The translations under genes and the position numbers were made by a program. From NCBI RefSeq assembly GCF_026151335.1, contig NZ_JAMQPP010000006.1: 64,000 bases of DNA. One strand, 5' to 3'. Shown piece after piece: positions 37,795 through 46,054 of the stretch (position 1 is the stretch's first letter; every line of letters starts with the position of its first letter). This stretch comes from Leptospira_A soteropolitanensis. Lineage in GTDB: Bacteria; Spirochaetota; Leptospiria; Leptospirales; Leptospiraceae. Below the pieces are notes generated by a model. It ran no database searches. It had not been told where the DNA came from and worked only from the letters and a program-made list of their open reading frames with translations.

Positions 37795-39559
37795 ATATGA
37801 TTTTGGAATTATCGGTAACGGAAGTTATATTGCTCATATCAATACAAAAGCAGAAATTGTCTGGCTCTGCTGGCCGAACTTTGACAGTTCTCCCATTTTT
37901 GGCTCATTGTTAGACCAAAATTGCGGTCATTTTTCAATCATCCCCAATTCCAAAATCATTTCAACCTCTCAAGTATATTTAGAAAATACCAATATTTTAA
38001 GAACCGAAATTGTCACAGAAACTGGATCGTTTGCTGTACTTGATTTTGCACCTAGATACTATCAAAATGGAACCCTTCATAACAAAAGAAATTTATATAG
38101 GAAAATCATTCCATTGTTCGGTGATGTAAAGATAAAGATACAATTAAACCTGACTTACCAGTATGGAAAAGAACATTTAAAACCAAGAATCAATTCTGCG
38201 GAAATCCAATACAAAACAAACGATTTCAGACTCCACTTCACTTCCAATGTATCTCTCAATCAAATTCTGAAAGAAAATTATTTTTTATTAAATCAAAACA
38301 TCTACCTAACTTTATTCGAAACAATACCGGTCGATCTATTGTTAGGCGATTTTATTGAATCAGAATTCAAAAAAACAAAATACTATTGGCAAAATTGGGT
38401 AAAGCACTGCACCATTCCCCATTTTGCACAAAAACAACAAATTCGTTCTGCACTTTGTCTAAAACTGCATCAATTCCAAGAGACAGGAGCAATCATCGCT
38501 GCATCTACAACTAGTTTACCAGAAGCACCTATGGCAGGCCGCAATTGGGATTATCGTTTCTGCTGGTTACGTGATGGTTTTTATACATTATTAGCTCTCA
38601 CCAACTTAGGTCAGTTTGAAGAATTGGAAATGTATTCTCAATATATAAGCAATTTAACTCCAACGGAAGACGGAAGATACCAACCACTCTATAGTATTTT
38701 TGGAGAAAATCTTTTAGAAGAACAAATTTTAGAATTAGAAGGTTATTTGGGTAATAAACCAGTAAGAATTGGGAATTCCGCATATACACATAAACAAAAT
38801 GATGCGTATGGACAAATTTTATTGTCGCTCCTACCATTATATTTAGATGAACGTATTCCTGAAAAAAACAGATTTCATAACTTAGGATTAGTTAAAAATA
38901 TTTTAGAACAAATTGAATTGACTATGGAAGAACCAGATGCAGGACTCTGGGAATTTCGAAACTTTTCACAAAAGCATTGTTATACGTATTTATTTCATTG
39001 GATCGGAGCAAAAGCAGCCAAAGAAATTGCCTTAAAATTAGACCGACAGGATTTAATCGAACGATCTGACCTTTTAATGAAAAAAGCAGAAACAAATATA
39101 GAAAAATGTTACGATGAAAAGCTCGGCTGTTACACGCAAGCCCAAGGGAAAAAAGAGTTAGATGCTAGTTTATTACAATTAATCACCTTAGGTTATTTAG
39201 ATCCAAAATCGGAAAAGGCAAAATCCCATATCAAGGCAATCGAAAATACATTAAAAACGGAAAATGGTTTTATGTATAGATACCTTCACCAAGATGATTT
39301 TGGTAAACCAGAAACAACATTTTTAGTTTGTACATTTTGGTATATAGAAGCTCTCGCATGTATGGAACGAATAGAGGAAGCTACCCAACTTTTTGATTTT
39401 GTATGTGAACATGCAAATCACGTTGGTCTCTTTAGCGAAGACATTGAATCTATGTCGGGAAATCAATGGGGAAATTTTCCTCAGACCTATAGCCACGTAG
39501 GACTCGTCAATGCGGCTAGAAAAATTTCGCAGAAAAAGTCCGATAGATTATTTTGGTAA
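37781..39559 (+). CDS. GH15-family glycosidase (glucoamylase/trehalase type)
   Basis: A 592-residue cytoplasmic glycoside hydrolase of family 15. The N-terminal beta-sandwich (YDFGIIGNGSYIAHINTKAE, IVWLCWPNFDSSPIFGSLLD) is followed by an alpha/alpha barrel with GRNWDYRFCWLRDGFYTLLA, the acid-side EEPDAGLWEFRNF and the base-side LFSEDIESMSGNQWGNFPQT. GH15 includes glucoamylases and, in mycobacteria and archaea, trehalases; the 14-bp overlap with the trehalose synthase/phosphatase makes trehalose or a related glucoside the likely substrate. No signal peptide. Confidence 0.88.
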   Translation: MKKHKYDFGIIGNGSYIAHINTKAEIVWLCWPNFDSSPIFGSLLDQNCGHFSIIPNSKIISTSQVYLENTNILRTEIVTETGSFAVLDFAPRYYQNGTLHNKRNLYRKIIPLFGDVKIKIQLNLTYQYGKEHLKPRINSAEIQYKTNDFRLHFTSNVSLNQILKENYFLLNQNIYLTLFETIPVDLLLGDFIESEFKKTKYYWQNWVKHCTIPHFAQKQQIRSALCLKLHQFQETGAIIAASTTSLPEAPMAGRNWDYRFCWLRDGFYTLLALTNLGQFEELEMYSQYISNLTPTEDGRYQPLYSIFGENLLEEQILELEGYLGNKPVRIGNSAYTHKQNDAYGQILLSLLPLYLDERIPEKNRFHNLGLVKNILEQIELTMEEPDAGLWEFRNFSQKHCYTYLFHWIGAKAAKEIALKLDRQDLIERSDLLMKKAETNIEKCYDEKLGCYTQAQGKKELDASLLQLITLGYLDPKSEKAKSHIKAIENTLKTENGFMYRYLHQDDFGKPETTFLVCTFWYIEALACMERIEEATQLFDFVCEHANHVGLFSEDIESMSGNQWGNFPQTYSHVGLVNAARKISQKKSDRLFW

Positions 39560-39690
39560 TAATTTATTGCCATTAAACAATAAAACACACTTTTTTACAC
39601 GACTTTATATTCTAACGCCAAACTCTCTTTTTCATTCCGTCGCCCATTTTTCTATTTGCCAACCTAACAAGAATTCTAAATAAAAGAATA

Positions 39691-41202
39691 ATGCGAAAAA
39701 TATCCGGAAATACGGTTATCGTTACCATTTCAATTTCATTACTTTTGTTTCTCATCCAATGGTTGATTCGAGTCGATAGTTACTTTCTTTCAGATCCTTT
39801 AGTCAAAATGATTCAAACCATTTCACTTTGGAAACAAGGCTGGTCCACCGAAAGTATCATTTATCCCGCAAAAGAAATTGACCCAGATTTTCTATTCAGC
39901 CCGTTTAACGAAGGGTTTGTTTTCTTAAATAACAACAGGTTCATTGGGCAATATCCAATCGCCCTAACCTTCCTTTATTCCTTGTTTGGTTTTTTACCAT
40001 TTTCTATACTTCCCTACTTCAATATTTTATTTTTATTTGTTTTTTTAAGGTTACTTACCAAAAATTCGATTCAAATTCCAACACTGGTCATTGTGACACT
40101 GGGAACCGTCGTCTTTCCCTTATTAATCGATTTCTCCGAAAATGGACCTTTTATCTTACTTTCAGGTTACGGATATATTTATTTATGGAAGGCATATTTA
40201 ACCGACCAAAAACAAGATTGGCTTTTAGGGAACTTATTTCTTGGAATCTCTTTATGGTTTAGATTAGAAGGAGTTTTGTTTTTTTTATCCATTCAAATCA
40301 CAATTGGATTGATTCAAGTTTTTATCAAAAAAGAACCGATCCTAAAAAAACTTCATCCTGTTAGGTTCCTTGTATTCGCTGCGATTTTATCTCTATTCCT
40401 GCTTTGGAATACATACAGCTACTCTCACCCATTAGGAACAAGACATCTTACCAATTTTGGGAACTCCGATAAAACCTTTTACGATCAAATGAAAATTTTT
40501 CTTTCGATGGTTTTCACTTATCCAAGGAGCAATGGTTGGTCATTCGGTTTTTTTCTCCAAAGCCCCATTTTTATTTATGCGATCCTAAAATTACGTAAAG
40601 TTCAAATTACCACAAATTTAAACCTATTATTCCACCTACTGATTGTTCCTATCTACCTTCTCATTGCTGGACTAACATCACCAAACGATGGAATTACGCT
40701 GACGGGAAGGTATTTAGTTGTTACTGTCTTCCCTCTCAGTTTTATCCTAAACGAACAAATGAATGAGTTAAGGAAAAACAAATGGATATTGTATCCAATT
40801 TATGTTTGGATGTTTTTATTTTCCTTTTTAATCATTGCGATCTTTTATTTTTCAAGTATAGAACTTAAAAAATTACGCACCGAACTAAAAACTTTCCAAT
40901 CCCCTCTCATCGTAACTACCAATGAATTAATTTCCGGTGGATTTGGATTAGATCTTATCGACAAAAAAGTAATTTGTGTTCGAAGGGAAAATTTGTTAGA
41001 TTATTTTGAAAAGAACCTACAAAGAACTTTACCGAAAGAATTTACGATTTTAACCATTGGAAAAGAATCAAATAAAAACCAAGCTGAAAAAAATCTCTTT
41101 ACCTCTTTACTCGTCCGTTCGGAAAAATCGGGTTACAATTGTAGCAGGGAAGAACGGACAGCCCGAATTTTAGGAAAAACCTGTATCAAATCCAATGAAT
41201 GA
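39691..41202 (+). CDS. Multi-pass membrane protein, glycosyltransferase-like (GT-C type)
   Basis: A 503-residue protein with about 10-11 hydrophobic helices and a short soluble C-terminus (about 390-503). The first loop carries DSYFLSDPLVKMIQTISLWK and IDPDFLFSPFNEGF, an acidic D/D arrangement in the first luminal loop typical of polyprenyl-phosphate-sugar-using GT-C enzymes. It resembles a group of putative glycosyltransferases in Leptospira; donor and acceptor are unknown. No ribosome-binding site is obvious upstream. It ends in a good intrinsic terminator. Confidence 0.7.
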   Translation: MRKISGNTVIVTISISLLLFLIQWLIRVDSYFLSDPLVKMIQTISLWKQGWSTESIIYPAKEIDPDFLFSPFNEGFVFLNNNRFIGQYPIALTFLYSLFGFLPFSILPYFNILFLFVFLRLLTKNSIQIPTLVIVTLGTVVFPLLIDFSENGPFILLSGYGYIYLWKAYLTDQKQDWLLGNLFLGISLWFRLEGVLFFLSIQITIGLIQVFIKKEPILKKLHPVRFLVFAAILSLFLLWNTYSYSHPLGTRHLTNFGNSDKTFYDQMKIFLSMVFTYPRSNGWSFGFFLQSPIFIYAILKLRKVQITTNLNLLFHLLIVPIYLLIAGLTSPNDGITLTGRYLVVTVFPLSFILNEQMNELRKNKWILYPIYVWMFLFSFLIIAIFYFSSIELKKLRTELKTFQSPLIVTTNELISGGFGLDLIDKKVICVRRENLLDYFEKNLQRTLPKEFTILTIGKESNKNQAEKNLFTSLLVRSEKSGYNCSREERTARILGKTCIKSNE

Positions 41203-41220
41203 TCATTGGATTTTTATCTT
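41188..41220 (+). terminator. Intrinsic terminator after the GT-C gene
   Basis: A perfect 10-bp stem, AAATCCAATG (41188-41197) with CATTGGATTT (41204-41213), and a 6-nt loop, followed by TTTATCTTTT. The stop codon of the gene sits in the loop. It separates this gene from the convergent lipoprotein gene ending at 41254. Confidence 0.75.
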
Positions 41221-41253
41221 TTAGTTCAATACCTGTTGTATTTCGATCCGCGT

Positions 41254-42123
41254 TTATTCTTTTTTGTATCCCTTTAGGTTGTAATCAATGTTCTTTAAAA
41301 AGAATTTTCCGTAAGTAAAATCTCCTTCAGGATAATTCCAAATGGCTTCTCCATAAGTAGGAACCTTAATCCCGTTAAATTCTTTGTAATCTCGGATAGG
41401 GGTGGTCCAACGAGCTTTTCGCAAACTACCATCATCTTGCAAGGCGGAACGATCTTCAGATACAAATTCGATCAGCTCCCCTTTTTGATTGAAGTAAAGA
41501 GTCGCTGATACTTTGTATTTTCCGTTAACAAAATAAATCTTAGTCGATAAGGAATCTATTTTTTCCCAGCTGATATTTTTATGAACCAAAGCTGCGGGTG
41601 CAAATAAACAAAGATCGTTTAACAAGGTAACGGTTTCTGCCATTGTTAACTCCTCTCCATCCAAATCCACAACATCAAAAAGGGAAAAAACTCGAACTAA
41701 CATAGTGGCCCTCTCATTTGAGTAGGAATGTAATACTCGAAAAGGGACTCCCATCATATTGGCCTTCATATAAAAATGGCGAGAGGGAAAATTAAAAAAG
41801 TTGTATTGTTCGGAAGAAGAGTCCATAGGTCTTGCTTCAGGGCTTTTATACATTAACTCTTCAAAAACAATCCGCATATTTTGAGGGTGTATTTTTCCAA
41901 TCACACCCGTAAAACGCAGGTAATTTTTTACAGGATTTGGTAAATGCCGAATTTCAGATTCGGTTAGAATTTTTTCGGAAACGAATGGTTGGCTTGAAAA
42001 ATCGGCTTCTACTTTTTTGATAAAAGTTGTTTCTACACCACCGCATCCAAACAACAGCAAAGGAAAAGACCATCTAAGAATCCAAATAAAACCTAAATGT
42101 GGAAAACTCGACAACTGATTCAT
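41254..42123 (-). CDS. Putative lipoprotein, DUF6544-like
   Basis: A 289-residue protein with a lipoprotein-type signal (hydrophobic stretch ending FPLLLFG|C, Cys27). The mature part follows the pattern of DUF6544 proteins: LPNPVKNYLRFTGVIGK, a beta-strand series (FYMKANMMGVPFRVLHSYSN), LMNDLCLFAPAALV-like helix (LLNDLCLFAPAALVHKNISW), and the closing TPIRDYKEFNGIKVPTYGEA. Function unknown; the fold suggests an outer-leaflet or periplasmic binding protein, an inference only. Confidence 0.7.
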   Translation of the reverse strand: MNQLSSFPHLGFIWILRWSFPLLLFGCGGVETTFIKKVEADFSSQPFVSEKILTESEIRHLPNPVKNYLRFTGVIGKIHPQNMRIVFEELMYKSPEARPMDSSSEQYNFFNFPSRHFYMKANMMGVPFRVLHSYSNERATMLVRVFSLFDVVDLDGEELTMAETVTLLNDLCLFAPAALVHKNISWEKIDSLSTKIYFVNGKYKVSATLYFNQKGELIEFVSEDRSALQDDGSLRKARWTTPIRDYKEFNGIKVPTYGEAIWNYPEGDFTYGKFFLKNIDYNLKGYKKE

Positions 42124-42261
42124 TTTCTAAACCGGCTCCTTCGTCTTCCTAAATTCCAACCTAACTGATTATAAGTTATTTTTGGATCTTGTCAAATCGC
42201 TTGTCCCTTTCAAATCCAAAGGACGAAACTACAGAAATACACTAGGATTTTGGAAAACGAA

Positions 42262-42347
42262 GGCGCAAGGGATCGGAGCGGAAATCCTTTCTTGTATTTT
42301 GCAAGAAAGATTGGAGCAAAGAGCCCGGTCGGTGTAACCGATGCGCC
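42262..42347 (+). repeat. Structured dispersed repeat, copy A (cloverleaf-like)
   Basis: The ends pair (GGCGCA 42262-42267 with TGCGCC 42342-42347). Inside are GGGATCGGAGCGGAAATCC (42269-42287), an 8-bp stem CTTTCTTG/CAAGAAAG (42287-42294 with 42302-42309), GATTGGAGCAAAGAGCC (42309-42325) and a TCGG/CCGA stem near 42329-42340. It shares both sequence blocks with the copy at 33888-33939 (minus). A T-run follows at 42376-42384, 40 nt before the next gene, so it could also act as a leader RNA of that gene. Confidence 0.5.
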
Positions 42348-42420
42348 CAAACAAAATAGCAAAAATGATCCAGGATTTTTTTTTAATCTTTGTATCATTA
42401 AAACAATTAAAGGAGAACAG

Positions 42421-42813
42421 ATGGCATTCCAACAAATCCAAACGGGGATTATTACTGAAAAACTAATCGAAACAAAAACTTTTTATGAAAAATGGTTAGG
42501 ACTACAAACAAAATTCGAATCAGAGTGGTTTGTTTTATTATGTTTACCAAATCGCACAGATGTGGAGTTGGCAATCATGAAACCTAACCAAACACAGGTT
42601 AGAAAATCATATTTTCAAAATTCTTATCAGGGCAAAGGAGTTTGGTTTATATTTGAATCAAATGATGTAAAAAAGGAATTTGAAATGATGAAACAAAATA
42701 ATGCGCCTATTGATCTTCCGCTCACTACAGAGGAATGGGGAGATACTCATTTTACATTAATTGATCCCAATGGAATTGGAATTGATATCGTCCAGGAACG
42801 TAGTACTACGTAA
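42421..42813 (+). CDS. Glyoxalase/VOC-family protein
   Basis: A 130-residue single-domain VOC protein: FQQIQTGIITEKLIETKTFY opens the first beta-alpha-beta unit and DTHFTLIDPNGIGIDIVQ closes the second, the usual place of a metal ligand. The frame is open back to 42250, but the start is fixed by AAAGGAG a few bases before ATG 42421, and the upstream part is the structured repeat. VOC proteins include resistance proteins, dioxygenases and isomerases; the substrate here is unknown. The downstream AraC/GyrI regulator (60-bp gap) is probably cotranscribed. Confidence 0.82.
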   Translation: MAFQQIQTGIITEKLIETKTFYEKWLGLQTKFESEWFVLLCLPNRTDVELAIMKPNQTQVRKSYFQNSYQGKGVWFIFESNDVKKEFEMMKQNNAPIDLPLTTEEWGDTHFTLIDPNGIGIDIVQERSTT

Positions 42814-42873
42814 AATAGAGAAGACAAATAAAGGAACCTTTCTTACCTTTCTTCTATTAAGAGAGGTTCCCTC

Positions 42874-43734
42874 TTGCCGAAAACACCCAACCTCTATCCA
42901 GTTTGGAACAAAATAGAAAAACAACTAGAGGATACCATTGGCCTAAACCAAATTGCTTTTTTTACAGGATATAGTGATTGGCATTTCCATCGTTTGTTTA
43001 AATCCATACAAGGTGAAAATGTAAAGGAGTACATTCGCCGATTACGCATAGAAAAAGCTGCATACGAATTGAAGATAACAAACTTCCCTATTTTAGAAAT
43101 CGCCATTGAGGCCGGATTTTCATCTCACGAATCGTTTTCCAAAGCTTTCAAACGAGTGATTGGTTCCACACCTTCTGAGTTTCGCAAAAAATTTCAGAAG
43201 AAAAAAAATTCATCCAAAGAAATCCACCAAACGATCCCAGATGGAATATCCAAATTTGGATTCCAAATTAAAACGATTAAAACATTTAACATTGCTTATG
43301 TACGTCATATTGGAAGTTATGAAGAACTTCCAGGGCCTCTTCCCAAAAGTAAAGAAGTCTTATCCATTCAATCTTTAATGAGGCATTGGAATTTGTTATA
43401 TTCTAATCATAAGTGGATTGGGATCAGTCAAGATGATCCAGACATTTCGCCCCAAGGCAAAATCCGATTTGATTTGGGAATCACAATTGGTTCTCTAACA
43501 AAACCACTCCCCGAAGGATTTGGAATCCAAACCATTCCATCTGGGAAGTATTTACAAATCCGTTACCAAGGTTGTTATGAGAATTTACCAAAAATTTACC
43601 ATTGGATTTTGAATGAGTATTTTAATACCACAAATTGGAAATTAAAAAATCAACCACCTTGGGAATGTTATTTGAACCCACTAGAAATCAGTGATGAAAA
43701 ACGAATTACAGATATTTACATTCCTATTCGCTAA
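42874..43734 (+). CDS. AraC-family regulator with GyrI-like effector domain
   Basis: A 286-residue regulator with an N-terminal double helix-turn-helix (residues about 15-105: HFHRLFKSIQGENVKEYIRR, LEIAIEAGFSSHESFSKAFK, GSTPSEFRKKF) and a C-terminal GyrI-like small-molecule-binding domain (about 125-286, from FQIKTIKTFNIAYVRHIGSY to LEISDEKRITDIYIPIR), the Rob/SoxS-like order. The start is TTG with AAGAGAGG 7 nt upstream; the next in-frame ATG would delete the first HTH. It likely controls itself and the VOC gene in response to a hydrophobic ligand. Confidence 0.88.
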   Translation: MPKTPNLYPVWNKIEKQLEDTIGLNQIAFFTGYSDWHFHRLFKSIQGENVKEYIRRLRIEKAAYELKITNFPILEIAIEAGFSSHESFSKAFKRVIGSTPSEFRKKFQKKKNSSKEIHQTIPDGISKFGFQIKTIKTFNIAYVRHIGSYEELPGPLPKSKEVLSIQSLMRHWNLLYSNHKWIGISQDDPDISPQGKIRFDLGITIGSLTKPLPEGFGIQTIPSGKYLQIRYQGCYENLPKIYHWILNEYFNTTNWKLKNQPPWECYLNPLEISDEKRITDIYIPIR

Positions 43735-43797
43735 TGGATTCGAAAGTTCCCAAAGTTAGTTGATACGGAGTAGTTTAGTTTACAAAACTATGGATTT

Positions 43798-44268
43798 TTA
43801 TTTTTTAGATGCCGCCACAAAAGAGGCACTGTCTTCATAAAAATGGTAAGAAAGAATTTTACCATCTTTGATTTGCACTTTTAGGGCCCATTCGCTTTCA
43901 AAGGGTTTACCAGTCTGTTTTAAAATGTGCAAAAAACTTCCACTAGCAAACACCCAATCCTTTTTTCCTACAATTTGATCGACTTGAAATTTTTTAGTAT
44001 CTAATTGGTTTCCCATATTCTTTAAAAATTCCTCAGCCCCAGGGATTCCTGTATAGGTTCCATACAACTGGTTTTCCGATCGGTTTTCGTTTCGAACTGC
44101 CGTAATCGTTGTTTGCGGGTGGAAAAGGTTCAGAACACCTGCCGCATTTCCTTTTCCAAATTCACTAAAAAAAGTTTCCAAAACTTTTTCCCCAGAAGGA
44201 GAGGAAGATTTAGCAAACAATCCGACACTCCCAAATAACAAAGTTACTAATACCAAAACTGGTTTCAT
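43798..44268 (-). CDS. Exported NTF2-like/SnoaL-type protein
   Basis: A 156-residue protein with a cleavable signal (MKPVLVLVTLLFGSVGLFA|K) and a small alpha+beta barrel: EKVLETFFSEFGKGNAAGVL, LFHPQTTITAVRNENRSENQ, GAEEFLKNMGNQLDTKKFQV and SEWALKVQIKDGKILSYHFY. Such domains bind small hydrophobic molecules or act as isomerases. AAGGAG lies 7 nt before the ATG. It is divergent from the TetR gene, and two identical operators lie in its promoter region, so it is the probable TetR target. Ligand unknown. Confidence 0.78.
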   Translation of the reverse strand: MKPVLVLVTLLFGSVGLFAKSSSPSGEKVLETFFSEFGKGNAAGVLNLFHPQTTITAVRNENRSENQLYGTYTGIPGAEEFLKNMGNQLDTKKFQVDQIVGKKDWVFASGSFLHILKQTGKPFESEWALKVQIKDGKILSYHFYEDSASFVAASKK

Positions 44269-44286
44269 ACAAATCTCCTTAAATAA

Positions 44287-44326
44287 CGATACCGTCAGTA
44301 TCGATATTTCGATACCATCCGTATCG
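44287..44326. promoter_or_regulatory. Two identical TetR-type operators
   Basis: CGATAC-N5-GTATCG occurs at 44287-44303 (spacer CGTCA) and again at 44310-44326 (spacer CATCC), centre to centre 23 bp. Both are perfect 6-bp inverted repeats in the 101-bp gap between the NTF2-like gene and the TetR gene. They sit just upstream of the TTGACA at 44335 and within the likely NTF2-gene promoter, as expected for sites bound by the adjacent TetR protein. Confidence 0.75.
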
Positions 44327-44334
44327 AAACATGT

Positions 44335-44369
44335 TTGACAGTCAACTATTTTTTAAAATATTTTGATTT
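44335..44369 (+). promoter_or_regulatory. Candidate leaderless promoter of the TetR gene
   Basis: TTGACA at 44335-44340, then AATATT at 44357-44362 (16-bp spacer) or TATTTT at 44359-44364 (18-bp spacer). Either would start transcription within a few bases of ATG 44370, and no Shine-Dalgarno sequence precedes that ATG, suggesting a leaderless mRNA. The -10 match is only moderate. Confidence 0.4.
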
Positions 44370-44972
44370 ATGGCTGCAAAAAAGAAAATGGCGCAAAAAA
44401 CAGCAGGACGCCCCAGGTCGGAAGATTTAGAACCTTTGGTTTTAAAAACCACTTATGAAATGTTAGCAAAAAAGGGTTATCATGGTTTTTCCATTGATGA
44501 TATCGTTTTGGAGACAGGTGTTGCTAAAACCACAATTTATAGGCGTTGGCCGAGCAAAGCCCACTTATCAATGAGCACTGTCACTCACATGATTTCCCCT
44601 TACTTAGAATTTCCAAAAGAGATTCCTTTCGAAAAAGCACTGTTAGACCAAATGGATGCACTTTCTGGAGTTTTTTCTGGGAAATTTGGAAGAGTGATTT
44701 CCACTTTAATTGGAGCCGGGCAACAAGATGCAGAATTAGCAGATTCGATTTTAGAAAACTATTTACTACCGAGAAGGAACGCGGCAAAACAATTTTTCCA
44801 CCACGCCATAGATACAAAACAAATCCGACTACTATCTGATTCAGAGATCGATGTTTGTATGGATATCCTCTACGGAACACTTTATTTTCGGTTATTACTC
44901 AAACATGAAAAACCTCAGTTTCAGGATCTCAGACCTTGGTTAGAAAAGTTTTTAAATACTTTGAAGAAATAA
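44370..44972 (+). CDS. TetR-family transcriptional regulator
   Basis: A 200-residue regulator. The N-terminal HTH (about 20-65: LKTTYEMLAKKGYHGFSIDD, IVLETGVAKTTIYRRWPSKA) is canonical, and the C-terminal half is the helical ligand/dimer domain (ALLDQMDALSGVFSGKFGRV to LEKFLNTLKK). It probably represses the divergent NTF2-like gene and itself through the paired CGATAC-N5-GTATCG sites. The inducer is unknown. The following SGNH lipoprotein gene starts 44 bp after its stop. Confidence 0.9.
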   Translation: MAAKKKMAQKTAGRPRSEDLEPLVLKTTYEMLAKKGYHGFSIDDIVLETGVAKTTIYRRWPSKAHLSMSTVTHMISPYLEFPKEIPFEKALLDQMDALSGVFSGKFGRVISTLIGAGQQDAELADSILENYLLPRRNAAKQFFHHAIDTKQIRLLSDSEIDVCMDILYGTLYFRLLLKHEKPQFQDLRPWLEKFLNTLKK

Positions 44973-45016
44973 ATTTTGCTTTTTTCTTATTTAAATTCTT
45001 AATAGGATCGATAGAT

Positions 45017-45856
45017 ATGAAACTTACAAATCTTTGGGTCCTCATTTTTTTCCTATTTGAATCCTGTGCGATTTTCCAAGCCACAAAAGTTCCCTCAAAT
45101 AATCTAAAGTCCGCACTCGAAAAAAATTCCCTCCAAAAACCAAAGATTGTATTTTTAGGAGATAGCATCACGCATGGTCGAGTTAGTTATGATTATGTAG
45201 GTTCCATATCCAAACATCCGACTTTAAAAGATTACCATGTTGTCAATGAAGGAATTAATAGCCGCCTAACAGTTCAAATATTAGAACAATTAGAAGATCT
45301 AAAGGTATTAAATCCCGATTTCGTATTCCTTTTGATCGGGACAAATGATTTAAAAGCCACACTTTCTGAAGAAGAATACAAACGTTATGCAAGTCTCTGG
45401 AATTTGAAAGAACCGGTCACAGAAGAAAGTTTTGTAAAAAATCTGAGGACCATCATCCAAAACATTAAAACAGCGACAAAGGCAAAGCTCGTCGTGTTTT
45501 CTCCTCCCATATTGGGTGAAGACAAAAATTCCATTCCATTTCAAAGATCCAAACGATTCGCAGAACTAACAAAAGAAGTAGTTACTAAGGAAAAAGTTAC
45601 TTACAAACCCTTACATGAAACTCTATCCAAAGGATTGGAGGATTCTAAACTAACAAACAAAAAACCATACATTTCAAATACTTGGGGAATGTACTGGACG
45701 ATTTTGAAATATTATTCCACTCCTGCAACCTGGAATGACTTAGGTGATTCCAATGGATATCATTATCTAACCGATGCGATTCATTTGAACGAACGTGGGG
45801 GAAAAATTTTAGAGCCTATGGTTTTGGAAGAAATCCTTTCTAATAAGCCACTCTGA
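45017..45856 (+). CDS. SGNH/GDSL-type hydrolase lipoprotein
   Basis: A 279-residue lipoprotein (signal ending FFLFES|C, Cys17) with an SGNH esterase fold: block I KPKIVFLGDSITHG (Ser50 nucleophile), Gly and Asn of the NEGINSRLTVQ and LLIGTNDLKATL blocks, and block V DAIHLNERG (Asp and His). The frame is open back to 44936 inside the TetR gene, but ATG 45017 with AGGA 9 nt upstream gives a proper lipoprotein signal. It probably cleaves an ester of a lipid or polysaccharide at the cell surface; the substrate is unknown. Confidence 0.85.
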   Translation: MKLTNLWVLIFFLFESCAIFQATKVPSNNLKSALEKNSLQKPKIVFLGDSITHGRVSYDYVGSISKHPTLKDYHVVNEGINSRLTVQILEQLEDLKVLNPDFVFLLIGTNDLKATLSEEEYKRYASLWNLKEPVTEESFVKNLRTIIQNIKTATKAKLVVFSPPILGEDKNSIPFQRSKRFAELTKEVVTKEKVTYKPLHETLSKGLEDSKLTNKKPYISNTWGMYWTILKYYSTPATWNDLGDSNGYHYLTDAIHLNERGGKILEPMVLEEILSNKPL

Positions 45857-46054
45857 GTTCGAATTGATACTCAATCTCTTTGCCAACGAAACATCCTTAT
45901 AAAAACCAAACAAACACTTAGTAGGTTTACGAATCGAATAGAAAATTGGAATTTTAATCGTCAGAGAATACATCGTTCGCGTAACAGTATAACTGACAGG
46001 TAGTCAATAAAAATTTGAATCGTGAAAATGGTTACCTTATGAGGAGACTCGGGA

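Noticed and set aside
42262..42347. tRNA
   Set aside because: The cloverleaf outline lacks a 7-nt anticodon loop, a GGTTCGA T-loop and normal arm lengths.
42250..42420. Upstream extension of the VOC gene
   Set aside because: It consists of the structured repeat; AAAGGAG fixes the start at 42421.
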